Shown here in pieces: positions 45,551-55,961 of a stretch of DNA of 64,000 nucleotides. Source of the DNA: Jeotgalibacillus alimentarius (lineage in GTDB: Bacteria > Bacillota > Bacilli > Bacillales > Jeotgalibacillaceae); assembly GCF_000829445.1 (NCBI RefSeq), contig NZ_JXRQ01000008.1, positions 124,001 through 188,000 on the forward strand, read 5' to 3'. The translations under genes and the position numbers were made by a program. The notes beneath the pieces were generated by a model. The model ran no database searches. It was given only the letters and a program-made list of their open reading frames with translations, and had not been told where the DNA came from. Each line of letters opens with the position of its first letter. Position 1 is the stretch's first letter.

Positions 45551-46816
45551 GTGACAATTAATATACCAAGAGGCACACAGGATATTTTACCGGGTGTATC
45601 AGAACACTGGCAGTTTATCGAGCAGGCAGCTGCTGAATTATGCCGGCAATATCAGTACAAGGAAATCCGGACACCTGTTTTTGAACATACTGAACTGTTT
45701 GAAAGAGGCGTGGGGGATACAACGGATATTGTGCAAAAAGAGATGTATACATTTAAAGACCGGGGTGACAGAAATCTGACACTTCGTCCTGAAGGAACAG
45801 CAAGCGTTGTGCGGTCATATGTTCAGCACAAAATGCACGGTCATGCTGTCCAGCCGGTAAAACTTTTTTACACAGGGCCAATGTTCCGCTATGAAAGACC
45901 ACAGGCAGGGAGATTTCGCCAGTTCGTTCAGTTTGGCGTAGAAGCAATCGGCAGTGACGATCCTGCGATTGATGCAGAAGTCATTTCGCTCGCGATGGAA
46001 CTTTACAGCCGTCTTGGATTAAAGAAAATCAAGCTGGTACTGAACAGCCTGGGTGACACTGAGAGCAGGATCGCACACAAAAATGCCTTAATCGAACACT
46101 TCAGTCCTAGAATTGATGAGTTCTGTTCTGATTGTCAGGTGCGTCTGGATAAGAACCCGCTCAGGATTCTTGACTGTAAGAAAGACAGAGGACACGAACT
46201 GATTGAAAGTGCGCCTTCACTGAAAGATTATCTGAATGAAGAATCTAAGGATTATTTCGAAAAAGTGAAGCGTTATCTGGATGTAATGGGTATCAGCTAT
46301 GAGCTTGATCCTAATCTGGTTCGCGGCCTTGATTATTATAATCACACCGCTTTTGAAATCATGAGTGATGCTGAAGGCTTTGGTGCGATTACCACGCTTT
46401 GCGGAGGCGGCCGCTATAACGGGCTGACTGAAGAAATCGGCGGACCGGCATCTCCTGGAATCGGCTTTGCACTCAGCATTGAAAGACTGATGGCGGCGCT
46501 TGAAGCTGAAAGTGTGTCTTTGCCGGTTAATGAGAAAGTTGACTGTTATTTTGTTGCAATGGGAGAAGCGGCTAAAGAAAAAGCTGTCTCACTGACATAT
46601 GAAGCACGACGAAAGGGTCTGAGTGCTGAACTTGATTATCTGAACCGCAAAATGAAGGGGCAGTTTAAAGCTGCTGACCGGATCCATGCTGCTAATGTGG
46701 TGATTATTGGTGAAGATGAGCTGAATGCAGGTAAAGCATCAGTGAAAAACATGGATAGCGGTTCACAGGAAGAAGTACCATTTGAAAATATTATTAAATA
46801 TATAGAGAAAGCTTAG
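45551..46816 (+). CDS. hisS: Histidyl-tRNA synthetase
   Basis: A class II synthetase. It opens with [13 protein letters not shown]; motif 2 is [26 protein letters not shown]; histidine loops are [14 protein letters not shown] and GGGRYNGL; motif 3 is [17 protein letters not shown]. The C-terminal anticodon domain follows residue ~330. The 421-residue length is normal. The start is GTG 45551 behind GGAGGAG. aspS lies 12 bases downstream. Confidence 0.98.
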   Translation: MTINIPRGTQDILPGVSEHWQFIEQAAAELCRQYQYKEIRTPVFEHTELFERGVGDTTDIVQKEMYTFKDRGDRNLTLRPEGTASVVRSYVQHKMHGHAVQPVKLFYTGPMFRYERPQAGRFRQFVQFGVEAIGSDDPAIDAEVISLAMELYSRLGLKKIKLVLNSLGDTESRIAHKNALIEHFSPRIDEFCSDCQVRLDKNPLRILDCKKDRGHELIESAPSLKDYLNEESKDYFEKVKRYLDVMGISYELDPNLVRGLDYYNHTAFEIMSDAEGFGAITTLCGGGRYNGLTEEIGGPASPGIGFALSIERLMAALEAESVSLPVNEKVDCYFVAMGEAAKEKAVSLTYEARRKGLSAELDYLNRKMKGQFKAADRIHAANVVIIGEDELNAGKASVKNMDSGSQEEVPFENIIKYIEKA

Positions 46817-46828
46817 GGAGGAATTCAC

Positions 46829-48604
46829 ATGTTTGGACGTTCATTTTACTGCGGTGAAGTACCGGAAGCCGCAATCGGAGAGAAAATTACTTTAAAAGGC
46901 TGGGTTCAGAAAAGACGTGACCTTGGAGGATTGATCTTTGTTGATCTGCGTGATCGCTCAGGCATCGTACAGGTTGTCTTCAGTCCTGAAACATCAAAAG
47001 AGGCGCTTGAAACTGCAGAAGCGATTCGCAGTGAATATGTATTAAGCATCGAAGGCACAGTACAGGCAAGAGGGGAAGGAACTGTTAACCCGAATCTTGC
47101 GACAGGATCAATTGAAGTACAGGCTGAAGCAGTGACTGTACTGAGCAGTGCTAAAACACCGCCATTTGCAATTGAAGATAAAGCGGAGACAGCAGAAGAG
47201 ATCCGCCTGAAGCACCGTTATCTTGACCTGCGCCGTCCTGTAATGGTAAATACATTCAAAATGCGTCACAGCATTACCAAGTCTGTCCGCCGTTTCCTTG
47301 ATGACGAACAGTTCATTGAAGTTGAAACACCAATGCTGACAAAGAGTACGCCAGAAGGTGCACGTGACTATCTTGTACCAAGCCGGGTACATGAAGGTGA
47401 ATTTTACGCCCTTCCGCAGTCACCTCAGCTTTTCAAACAGCTGTTAATGGTTGGCGGATTTGACCGCTATTATCAGATTGCGCGCTGCTTCCGCGATGAG
47501 GATCTTCGTGCTGACAGACAGCCTGAGTTTACTCAGATTGATATTGAGACAAGCTTTATGAGTCAGGAAGAGATCATGACGATGAACGAGCAGATGCTTT
47601 ATCAAATGATGAAGGATGTAAAGGGACTTGAAATTCAGCTGCCTATCCCTCGTATGACGTACACTGATGCGATGGAACGCTTTGGTTCAGATAAGCCTGA
47701 TACACGCTTTGGCATGGAGCTGACTGATGTATCTGCTATCGTTGAGAACTCTGGATTTAAAGTGTTCAGCGGTGCTGTAGCAGGTGGCGGTCAGGTGAAG
47801 CTGATTAATGCCAAGCAGGCGGCAGATCAATACTCACGTAAAGATATTGACGCACTTGGAGAATTTGCCGGACGTTACGGAGCAAAAGGACTTGCGTGGC
47901 TGAAGGTGACTGAAGAAGGCTTCGCAGGCCCAATTGCGAAATTCTTCAATGAAGACGAACAGGCTCAATTAACTGAAGCCGCAGGTGCTGAAGCGGGAGA
48001 TCTGCTGCTGTTTGTAGCTGATAAAAAATCAGTTGTTGCTGATGCGCTGGGCGCGCTTCGATCTAAGCTTGGTAAAGATCTTGACCTGATTGATGAATCA
48101 GCATTTAACTTCCTGTGGGTAACTGACTGGCCACTGCTTGAATACGATGAAGAAGAAGGCCGCTATTTTGCAGCACACCATCCATTTACAATGCCTGTGA
48201 GAGAAGATCTGTCTTTACTTGAAACAGACCCGGGTGCTGTCAGAGCGCAGGCTTATGATATCGTGCTGAATGGTTATGAGCTTGGCGGCGGATCCCTCCG
48301 TATTTTCGAGCGTGAGATTCAGGAGAAAATGTTCGAAGTGCTAGGCTTTTCAAAAGAAGAGGCCATTGATCAGTTTGGCTTCCTGCTTGAAGCATTTGAA
48401 TACGGCACGCCTCCACACGGCGGAATTGCAATTGGATTGGACCGTCTTGTCATGCTGCTTGCAGGCAGCACGAACCTTCGTGACACGATTGCATTCCCTA
48501 AAACAGCGAGTGCAAGCTGCGTGCTGACCGATGCACCTGGAGAAGTAAGTGAAGCACAATTGAACGAATTAAAGCTATCACTGAATCTTCAGAAAAATCT
48601 ATAA
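46829..48604 (+). CDS. aspS: Aspartyl-tRNA synthetase
   Basis: A class IIb bacterial-type enzyme. An OB-fold anticodon domain ([28 protein letters not shown], residues ~20-105) precedes the catalytic core ([42 protein letters not shown]), with a GAD insertion at ~290-410 and motif 3 [15 protein letters not shown]. The 591-residue length is standard. AGGGAGG precedes the ATG. It depends on the His-specific T-box upstream of hisS unless an internal promoter exists. Confidence 0.98.
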   Translation: MFGRSFYCGEVPEAAIGEKITLKGWVQKRRDLGGLIFVDLRDRSGIVQVVFSPETSKEALETAEAIRSEYVLSIEGTVQARGEGTVNPNLATGSIEVQAEAVTVLSSAKTPPFAIEDKAETAEEIRLKHRYLDLRRPVMVNTFKMRHSITKSVRRFLDDEQFIEVETPMLTKSTPEGARDYLVPSRVHEGEFYALPQSPQLFKQLLMVGGFDRYYQIARCFRDEDLRADRQPEFTQIDIETSFMSQEEIMTMNEQMLYQMMKDVKGLEIQLPIPRMTYTDAMERFGSDKPDTRFGMELTDVSAIVENSGFKVFSGAVAGGGQVKLINAKQAADQYSRKDIDALGEFAGRYGAKGLAWLKVTEEGFAGPIAKFFNEDEQAQLTEAAGAEAGDLLLFVADKKSVVADALGALRSKLGKDLDLIDESAFNFLWVTDWPLLEYDEEEGRYFAAHHPFTMPVREDLSLLETDPGAVRAQAYDIVLNGYELGGGSLRIFEREIQEKMFEVLGFSKEEAIDQFGFLLEAFEYGTPPHGGIAIGLDRLVMLLAGSTNLRDTIAFPKTASASCVLTDAPGEVSEAQLNELKLSLNLQKNL

Positions 48605-48620
48605 TTTTTCATCTAAATAA

Positions 48621-48649
48621 TTGTTTTTTGATTTTCTGTATGCTATGAT
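48621..48649 (+). promoter_or_regulatory. Extended -10 promoter of 6S RNA
   Basis: TTGTTT (48621-48626), a 17-base spacer, and TATGAT (48644-48649) preceded by TGC, giving an extended -10. Transcription would start about ten bases upstream of the conserved 6S closing stem. Confidence 0.8.
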
Positions 48650-48659
48650 GATTTCACAA

Positions 48660-48860
48660 GGTAAGTCCTGATGTGTACGTTTTAATATCCATCAGTTTTG
48701 ACCGAACACTTCAATATCCGGGAGTTCACGTTTTTCAGTTGCTTGCACGCCCTTTGCGGGGAAGCATAACGCTGAAAATAGGGCACCCACCTGCTGAGAG
48801 CGGGTTCAAAACGATAGATTCCTACATCGAACGGCACAATTGGGATTTACCACATCTTAC
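48660..48860 (+). ncRNA. ssrS: 6S RNA (SsrS/BsrA type)
   Basis: A 200-base RNA that mimics an open promoter and binds sigma-A RNA polymerase. GTAAG and GATGTG at the 5' end pair with CACATC and CTTAC at the 3' end to close a long rod. A GC-rich apical part and a large central bubble lie between. The internal segments GGGCACCCACCT and GCGGGTTCAAAACG are typical of Firmicutes 6S-1, and the location between aspS and tcdA is that of B. subtilis bsrA as I remember it. It has its own promoter and terminator. Confidence 0.87.
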
Positions 48861-48866
48861 ATACGG

Positions 48867-48904
48867 AACAGGTCCGGCGGAATATCCGCCGGGCCTGTTT
48901 TTAT
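48867..48904 (+). terminator. Terminator of 6S RNA
   Basis: AACAGGTCCGGCGG and CCGCCGGGCCTGTT form a 14-base-pair stem (one T-G pair) with loop AATAT, followed by Ts. Confidence 0.93.
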
Positions 48905-48998
48905 TTTAATATCGGGCAGATTTGTCGGATTTAAGTTGCATCCGGCATCATAATACGCTATTCTAAAAGGCGCAAATCCAATAAACGGAGTTGATTAC

Positions 48999-49757
48999 AT
49001 GCTTCATCAATTTTCAAGAAACGAACTTGCGATCGGGTCAGAGGGACTTGATCTTCTAAAAGGTAAAACAGTAGCAGTTCTCGGAATCGGAGGAGTCGGC
49101 TCATTTGCAGCTGAGGCCCTTGCGAGAAGTGGAGTCGGCCGCTTAATCCTTGTAGATAAAGACGATGTGGATATTACAAACGTTAACCGTCAGATCATTG
49201 CGCTTCTTTCAACAGTGGGTCAGCCAAAGGCAGATCTGATGAAAGAGAGAATTGCAGATATCAATCCTGAATGTGAAGTCCATTCACTAAAGATGTTTTA
49301 TACAGAAGAAACGTATGAAGAGTTCTTCAGCTATGGCCTCGATTTTGTGGTAGATGCATCTGATACGATTTCATACAAAATCCATTTGATGAAAGAATGT
49401 CTGAACAGAAACATTCCGATTATATCAAGTATGGGTGCTGCAAATAAAATGGACCCGACACGTTTCCAGATTGCAGATATTTCAAAAACGCATACAGATC
49501 CGATTGCCAAGATCATCAGAAAACACCTGAGAAAAGACGGTATCCAAAAAGGAATTCCAGTAATCTTTTCAGATGAAAGTCCGATTGTGACGCGTGAAGA
49601 AGTTAATAAAACAGTCGGAAAAGAAAATGCTCCGATCAGAAAAGCAAAAATGCCGCCTTCATCAAACGCATTTGTACCGTCAGCGGCCGGTTTAATCGCT
49701 GCAAGCTATGTGATGAGAGAATTCTTAAAAGACATTGAAATAAAAACAGTCAGATAA
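48999..49757 (+). CDS. tcdA: tRNA threonylcarbamoyladenosine dehydratase TcdA
   Basis: An E1-like ATP-dependent enzyme that cyclises t6A37 to ct6A in ANN-decoding tRNAs. The adenylation motif is VLGIGGVGSFAAEALARSGVGRLILVDKDDVDITNVNRQ, and VVDASDTISYKIHLMKECLNRNIP follows. The 252-residue length is usual. It corresponds to yrvM of B. subtilis. A terminator closes the gene. Confidence 0.94.
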   Translation: MLHQFSRNELAIGSEGLDLLKGKTVAVLGIGGVGSFAAEALARSGVGRLILVDKDDVDITNVNRQIIALLSTVGQPKADLMKERIADINPECEVHSLKMFYTEETYEEFFSYGLDFVVDASDTISYKIHLMKECLNRNIPIISSMGAANKMDPTRFQIADISKTHTDPIAKIIRKHLRKDGIQKGIPVIFSDESPIVTREEVNKTVGKENAPIRKAKMPPSSNAFVPSAAGLIAASYVMREFLKDIEIKTVR

Positions 49758-49785
49758 AAAACGGCGATCTAGCCGTTTTTTTATT
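49756..49785 (+). terminator. Terminator after tcdA
   Basis: AAAAACGGC and GCCGTTTTT form a stem with a six-base loop and a long T-run. Confidence 0.88.
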
Positions 49786-49849
49786 TTGCCTGAAACTTTT
49801 TTCCATTATATGCGTATCAGATAGTAATAAGAAAAAAGGGGAGTGGAAA

Positions 49850-50785
49850 ATGAGTCAGCAGGCAGTAGTAGAATTAAAACATGTCACGAAGAAGATCCGC
49901 AGCAAAACGATTATTGACAACATTTCATTTAACGTTTTCAGCGGTGAAGTATTTGGATTCCTCGGTCCGAACGGTGCAGGTAAAACAACAACAATCCGTA
50001 TGATTGTGGGGCTGATGAAGGTGTCATCAGGAGACATCATCGTTAACGGTAAAAGTGTGAAAAACGATTTTGAAGGTGCGGTACAGCACGTGGGTGCAAT
50101 CGTAGAAAACCCTGAAATGTACAAGTTTATGTCCGGTTATAAAAACCTTATTCATTATTCAAGAATGTATAAAGGGATCTCAAAAGAAAAAATCGATGAA
50201 GTCGTAAAGCTCGTCGGTCTTGAAAAACGCATTAACGATAAAGTGAAAACTTATTCTTTAGGTATGAGGCAGCGCCTGGGTATTGCACAAAGTCTTCTGC
50301 ATGACCCGAAGGTACTGATTCTTGATGAACCGACAAACGGTCTGGACCCGGCAGGAATCCGTGAAATCCGTGATTACATAAGAAGACTTGCGAGAGAGCG
50401 GGATATGGCTGTCATTGTATCGAGTCACCTGCTTTCAGAGATGGAAATGATGTGCGACCGGATCGGTATTATTCAAAACGGTAAACTGAAAGATGTTCAG
50501 CTGATCGAAGATTTTGTCGGCAACCAGTCTCATGTCTATAAAATTGAAGTCTCAAATGCCGTGGAAATAGCTGATCGTTTGAGACAGGCATTTCCTGCAT
50601 TTGAAATCAGACTCGTACAGGAGGATCTGCTGATCAATTGTAAAAAAGAAGATATTCCGGCGATCATTAAATGGTGTGTAGAAGAAGGATTGTCTGTATT
50701 TGGAGCTGCAAAAGCCGCTAAATCACTTGAAGACAGATTCCTTGAAGTAACATCAGAACAAAAGGAGGAACCTGTAAATGTTTAA
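49850..50785 (+). CDS. ABC transporter ATP-binding protein (BcrA/NatA type)
   Basis: Walker A GPNGAGKTTT is at ~45-54, the signature YSLGMRQRLGIA at ~135, and Walker B VLILDEPTNGLDP at ~155. The C-terminal ~80 residues form the extra domain common in drug and peptide exporters of the BcrA/DrrA group. The 311-residue length fits. Its stop overlaps the start of the permease gene by eight bases, so the pair forms one exporter. The substrate is unknown. No sensor kinase or regulator is adjacent. Confidence 0.88.
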   Translation: MSQQAVVELKHVTKKIRSKTIIDNISFNVFSGEVFGFLGPNGAGKTTTIRMIVGLMKVSSGDIIVNGKSVKNDFEGAVQHVGAIVENPEMYKFMSGYKNLIHYSRMYKGISKEKIDEVVKLVGLEKRINDKVKTYSLGMRQRLGIAQSLLHDPKVLILDEPTNGLDPAGIREIRDYIRRLARERDMAVIVSSHLLSEMEMMCDRIGIIQNGKLKDVQLIEDFVGNQSHVYKIEVSNAVEIADRLRQAFPAFEIRLVQEDLLINCKKEDIPAIIKWCVEEGLSVFGAAKAAKSLEDRFLEVTSEQKEEPVNV

Positions 50786-51728
50786 TCTGATGAGAAATGA
50801 ATGGATGAAGCTGTTTTCAAGAGCAGCTACTTATGTCATGATCGGAGCAATCGTTCTCGCAGCCATTGCAGCAACAGTGATTATGTTATTTATCAATTCA
50901 TTGGGTTCAGATCAGAACCTTACATGGCAGGAGCAACTGCAGGCAGACAATGAAAGACTTGAACAAATGATTGAAACCGGTGAAGCCGGATTTATGGGTG
51001 ATGACCCGGCAGAACGAATCGCAATTAACGAATATGCGCTTGAAAATGACATTGCGCCAAATTCAATGAATATATCTGGTACTTTCTGGTCTTATCTTGA
51101 AAACAGTACTTTCCTTCTCTCCCTCATTGGATTATTTGCAATTATTGTAGCCTCGGGGATTGTAGCAAGTGAGTTTTCATGGGGGACAATCAAGCTCCTG
51201 ATGATCCGGCCGATTGCCAGGTGGAAAATACTTTTATCAAAATTTATTACAGTGGGTGCATTTGGTTTGTTCCTTGTGGTCATTACAGCGATCATTTCTG
51301 TCATTTTAGGTCTGATCTTTTTCGACCCGGGTTCTCCGGTGCGGTTAGTATTTGAGGATGGTCAGGTTGTTGAAAAGAGTATGGCCGCATATGTTGTCAG
51401 ACTATACATCTTCAATTCTCTTGATGTGATTATGCTGACAACGATGGCATTTATGATTTCAGCTGTCTTCCGCAACAGTTCTCTTGCTATTGGTATCAGT
51501 CTGTTCCTGTTGTTTGTAGGCGGAACAGCAACAGGCTTTATTGCTGCTTATTATGACTGGGCAAAATTCAGTTTGTTTGCCAATACAAATCTTTCACAGT
51601 ATGAAATGAATATGCCAATTGTTGAAGGTATGAATATGCAGTTTTCCATTATCATGCTTGTGATTTATTTCGCAGTATTTATGACGCTTGCATTTACTGT
51701 ATTTACGAAAAGAGATATCGCTTCATAA
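50778..51728 (+). CDS. ABC-2 type transporter permease
   Basis: A 316-residue membrane protein with about six helices. The first helix (residues ~18-40) is followed by a ~70-residue acidic extracytoplasmic loop, and the segment VASEFSWGTIKLLMIRPIARWKILLSKFI is the ABC-2 coupling signature. It forms the membrane half of the exporter with the preceding ATPase, from which its start is translationally coupled. GGAGG precedes the ATG. Confidence 0.87.
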   Translation: MFNLMRNEWMKLFSRAATYVMIGAIVLAAIAATVIMLFINSLGSDQNLTWQEQLQADNERLEQMIETGEAGFMGDDPAERIAINEYALENDIAPNSMNISGTFWSYLENSTFLLSLIGLFAIIVASGIVASEFSWGTIKLLMIRPIARWKILLSKFITVGAFGLFLVVITAIISVILGLIFFDPGSPVRLVFEDGQVVEKSMAAYVVRLYIFNSLDVIMLTTMAFMISAVFRNSSLAIGISLFLLFVGGTATGFIAAYYDWAKFSLFANTNLSQYEMNMPIVEGMNMQFSIIMLVIYFAVFMTLAFTVFTKRDIAS

Positions 51729-51744
51729 TCGCGATATGTAAATG

Positions 51745-51776
51745 AAAAAGGCTGGGACAGTGTCCCGGCCTTATTT
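51745..51776. terminator. Bidirectional terminator between the ABC permease and rarA
   Basis: AAGGCTGGGACA and TGTCCCGGCCTT form a 12-base-pair stem with one T-G pair and a one-base turn, so fewer pairs close in practice. It is A-rich to the left and T-rich to the right. Confidence 0.8.
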
Positions 51777-53033
51777 TAGTTTCTGATAAATCTGCTTTAA
51801 TGCCTGTTCGAATTTACCGGTTTCTTTCGGTTCGTAATACACAGCCTTTTTTATCGTGTCAGGCAGATATTGCTGGGCAACCCATCCGCCTGGATAGCTG
51901 TGTGGATACTTGTATTCAGTACCGCGGCCCATTTTTTCGGCCCCCTGATAATGAGCATCCTTCAGATGATCTGGAACAGCACCTGCTTTTCCTTTACGGA
52001 TATCAGATAAAGCGGTGTCGATCGCTGAAATGGCTGAATTTGATTTTGGAGACAGACATAATTCTATGACAGCGTTTGCCAGCGGAATCCTTGCTTCCGG
52101 AAAGCCGAGCCTTTCAGCGGATTCAATTGCTGAGAGTGTTCTCTGACCCGCCTGGGGGCTTGCTAGCCCGATATCTTCATATGCAATGACCAGCAGGCGT
52201 CGTGCGATTGTCGGCAGGTCTCCCGCTTCGATCAGCCTTGCAAGATAATGAAGCGCTGCGTTGGCATCACTTCCGCGTATTGATTTCTGAAATGCACTCA
52301 TCACATCATAATGGGCATCACCGTCTTTATCATGTGAAAAATATTTTTTCTGCAGACATTCTTCTGCAGTTTGAAGTGAGATTAAAATGTTTCCATCGTC
52401 ATCTTCTTTTGATGACAATACGGCAAGTTCAAGTGCGTTAAGAGCGCTTCTGACATCCCCGCCGCTGGCTGTGGCGAAGTGACTGACAGCTTCTTTTGAG
52501 ATCTCAATATTTTTATCTCCAAATCCTCTTTCTGGATCGTGGATCGCCCGCTCAACAGCAGCTTTCATTTCATCTTCATTCAGCGGTTTTAATTCAAATA
52601 TCTGGACTCGGCTTCTGATCGCGGGGTTAATCGCATGATAAGGATTACTCGTTGTCGCCCCGATTAAAATAACTGTTCCGCTTTCTAAGTGCGGGAGCAG
52701 AAAATCCTGCTTCGCTTTATCAAGACGATGAACTTCATCAAGCAGCAGAATGACTCTGCCTGACATTTTTCCTTCCTGCACAACTGCTTCCATATCCTTT
52801 TTATTATTGGATACAGCATTCAGCATTCTAAAAGCATATTTCGTACTGCCTGCAATTGCTGAGGCAATAGACGTTTTACCAATTCCGGGAGGACCATATA
52901 AAATCATCGATGACAGCTGGTTTGCATCGACCATTCTTCTGATAATCTTCCCCTCCCCGACGAGGTGGGTCTGTCCGATGATTTCATTAATTTCAGCCGG
53001 CCGCATTCTGTATGCAAGTGGTTTAACAGCCAT
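51771..53033 (-). CDS. rarA: Replication-associated recombination protein RarA
   Basis: An AAA+ ATPase of the RarA/MgsA/WRNIP1 family acting at stalled replication forks. Walker A GPPGIGKTS is at ~46, Walker B LLLDEVHRLDK, sensor 1 GATTSNPYHAINPAIRSR, and the C-terminal tetramerisation domain includes YKYPHSYPGGWVAQQYLPD. The 420-residue length is normal. CGGAGGAG precedes the ATG on the minus strand. It is divergent from cymR. Confidence 0.95.
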   Translation of the reverse strand: MAVKPLAYRMRPAEINEIIGQTHLVGEGKIIRRMVDANQLSSMILYGPPGIGKTSIASAIAGSTKYAFRMLNAVSNNKKDMEAVVQEGKMSGRVILLLDEVHRLDKAKQDFLLPHLESGTVILIGATTSNPYHAINPAIRSRVQIFELKPLNEDEMKAAVERAIHDPERGFGDKNIEISKEAVSHFATASGGDVRSALNALELAVLSSKEDDDGNILISLQTAEECLQKKYFSHDKDGDAHYDVMSAFQKSIRGSDANAALHYLARLIEAGDLPTIARRLLVIAYEDIGLASPQAGQRTLSAIESAERLGFPEARIPLANAVIELCLSPKSNSAISAIDTALSDIRKGKAGAVPDHLKDAHYQGAEKMGRGTEYKYPHSYPGGWVAQQYLPDTIKKAVYYEPKETGKFEQALKQIYQKLK

Positions 53034-53084
53034 AAGATCTCCTCCGTTTCAATGTCTTCATCATAATCCAATAGGTTGCATTCA

Positions 53085-53113
53085 TGCCAATTCTAAAGGT
53101 TATATGCTATAAT
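53085..53113 (+). promoter_or_regulatory. Extended -10 promoter for cymR-iscS-mnmA
   Basis: TATAAT (53108-53113) preceded by TGC forms a perfect extended -10. The -35 region (TGCCAA, 53085-53090) is poor. It lies 35 bases before the cymR ATG. Confidence 0.7.
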
Positions 53114-53147
53114 GGCAAAAGCAAAAAGGCGAAAAGGTGGATGACAC

Positions 53148-53567
53148 ATGAAAGTCTCAACGAAAGGCCGGTATGGTCTGACAATCATGATTGAACTGGC
53201 AAAAAATTATGGAGAAGGTCCAATCTCCCTGAAATCAATTGCAACAACTCATAATTTATCTGAACATTATCTTGAACAGCTGATCGCACCACTTAGAAAT
53301 TCAGGTTTTGTTAAAAGTGTCCGGGGTGCATATGGTGGATATATTCTTGCAGATGAACCTGCAAACATTACTGCCGGTGACATTATCAGAACGCTTGAAG
53401 GCCCGATCAGTCCTGTAGAAGGCCTCGAAAATGAAGCACCACCGCAAAAAGAGCTCTGGATCAGAATCAGAGATGCTGTGCGGAATGTGCTTGATCACAC
53501 TACGATTGAAGATTTAGCGAATTATACGGAAGAAGGCGAATCAGACGCCTACATGTTTTACATTTAA
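53148..53567 (+). CDS. cymR: Rrf2 family transcriptional regulator CymR
   Basis: CymR represses cysteine and sulfur uptake genes together with CysK. The N-terminal winged helix MKVSTKGRYGLTIMIELAKNYGEGPISLKSIA with the recognition helix LSEHYLEQLIAPLRNSGFVKSVRGAYGGY is diagnostic of Rrf2 proteins. There are no cysteines in the effector region, so it does not bind an iron-sulfur cluster. The 139-residue length matches. It precedes iscS by 15 bases, as in B. subtilis. Confidence 0.92.
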   Translation: MKVSTKGRYGLTIMIELAKNYGEGPISLKSIATTHNLSEHYLEQLIAPLRNSGFVKSVRGAYGGYILADEPANITAGDIIRTLEGPISPVEGLENEAPPQKELWIRIRDAVRNVLDHTTIEDLANYTEEGESDAYMFYI

Positions 53568-53582
53568 CAGGAGGGTTTTTGT

Positions 53583-54725
53583 GTGAATAGAATTTATGCT
53601 GACCATGCTGCAACTACCCCGATGCTTCCTGAAGTCACTTCAGTGATGATCAAAGTCATGGAAGAGACTTATGGGAATCCTTCAAGTATTCATCAGACAG
53701 GAAGAGCAGCAAGAAAAATACTCGATGATGCCAGAACGCTGATTGCTGACAAGCTTGGCGTTCATTTTAATGAGATTCATTTTACGAGTGGGGGGACAGA
53801 AGCTGATAACCTCGCTATTTTCGGTACAGTTGAAGCAATGAAACATAAAGGAAATCATATTATTACGACAGCAGTTGAACACCATGCCGTGTTGCATCCC
53901 TGTGAAGAGCTTGAGCGTCGGGGATTCGATGTAACGTATCTGGGTGTTGATGAGAATGGAAGAATCAGTATAGAAGAGTTTAAGGCGGCATTGCGTGATG
54001 ATACCATTCTTGTCACTGTGATGTTTGGCAATAATGAAACAGGTACGCTTCAGCCGATCAGTGAAATCGAACAGCATCTGAAAAGTCATCAGGCAGCCTT
54101 TCATACGGACGCCGTTCAGGCATTTGGCCTGATGGATCTTCAGGTAGCTGATCTTGGCATTGATCTGCTGTCAGTCTCTTCTCATAAGATTAATGGACCA
54201 AAGGGAGCCGGACTTTTGTATATTAAAAACAGTACCCCACATCAGCCGACAGTATTTGGCGGCGAGCAGGAACGGAAAAAAAGAGCCGGAACAGAGAACC
54301 TGGCTGCAATTGCCGGTTTTGCTGAAGCAGTGAAATACGCTTTTGATCATCAGGAAGAAAAAGCGAAGCACCTTGTTAAAATAAAGCAAACGCTTTTGAG
54401 TGAACTGAACGATGCAGGCGTACAATATGAAGTGAACGGATCTCTTGAGCATGCACTGCCGCACGTGATAAACTTAAGCATTCCGGGTGCCGAGGTTGAA
54501 TCGCTGCTGATTAACCTTGACCTTGAAGGTATTGCAGCTTCAAGCGGTTCAGCCTGTACTGCAGGGTCAGTGGAGCCGTCACACGTGCTGTCAGCGATGT
54601 ATGGGCCTGAAAGTGACAAGCTGTTTAACTCTGTAAGGTTCAGCTTTGGAATGAACAATACGGCTGAAGATGCTGTAACGATTGCACAAAGTCTTAAGAA
54701 AATGACAGCCCGCTTTAGCGGCTGA
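53583..54725 (+). CDS. iscS: Cysteine desulfurase (NifS/YrvO type)
   Basis: A PLP enzyme that moves sulfur from cysteine to the adjacent MnmA for tRNA thiolation. It begins IYADHAATTPMLPEV, has the PLP lysine in SSHKINGPKGAGLLY, and the active cysteine in SGSACTAGSVEPSHVL. The 380-residue length is normal. The start is GTG 53583 behind AGGAGGG. It sits between cymR and mnmA, the YrvO-MnmA arrangement. Confidence 0.95.
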   Translation: MNRIYADHAATTPMLPEVTSVMIKVMEETYGNPSSIHQTGRAARKILDDARTLIADKLGVHFNEIHFTSGGTEADNLAIFGTVEAMKHKGNHIITTAVEHHAVLHPCEELERRGFDVTYLGVDENGRISIEEFKAALRDDTILVTVMFGNNETGTLQPISEIEQHLKSHQAAFHTDAVQAFGLMDLQVADLGIDLLSVSSHKINGPKGAGLLYIKNSTPHQPTVFGGEQERKKRAGTENLAAIAGFAEAVKYAFDHQEEKAKHLVKIKQTLLSELNDAGVQYEVNGSLEHALPHVINLSIPGAEVESLLINLDLEGIAASSGSACTAGSVEPSHVLSAMYGPESDKLFNSVRFSFGMNNTAEDAVTIAQSLKKMTARFSG

Positions 54726-54743
54726 TAAGTAAAGGTGATATAA

Positions 54744-55859
<1,116 letters not shown>

Positions 55860-55865
55860 TCAGAT

Positions 55866-55908
55866 CACATGACCTTTTGTGAGTCGCTCTCACATCAGGT
55901 CATTTTTT
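55866..55908 (+). terminator. Terminator after mnmA
   Basis: ATGACCT and AGGTCAT enclose a second stem (TGTGAG with CTCACA), followed by six Ts. Confidence 0.82.
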
Positions 55909-55916
55909 GTGCCGTA

Positions 55917-55925
55917 TGGTATACT
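55917..55925 (+). promoter_or_regulatory. Extended -10 promoter for the TPR gene and recD2
   Basis: TATACT (55920-55925) is preceded by TGG, forming an extended -10, just after the mnmA terminator and 36 bases before the TPR gene ATG. No good -35 is visible. Confidence 0.5.
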
Positions 55926-55961
55926 ATGCCCAAACTAAGATGATCGAAGGAGATACAATCT

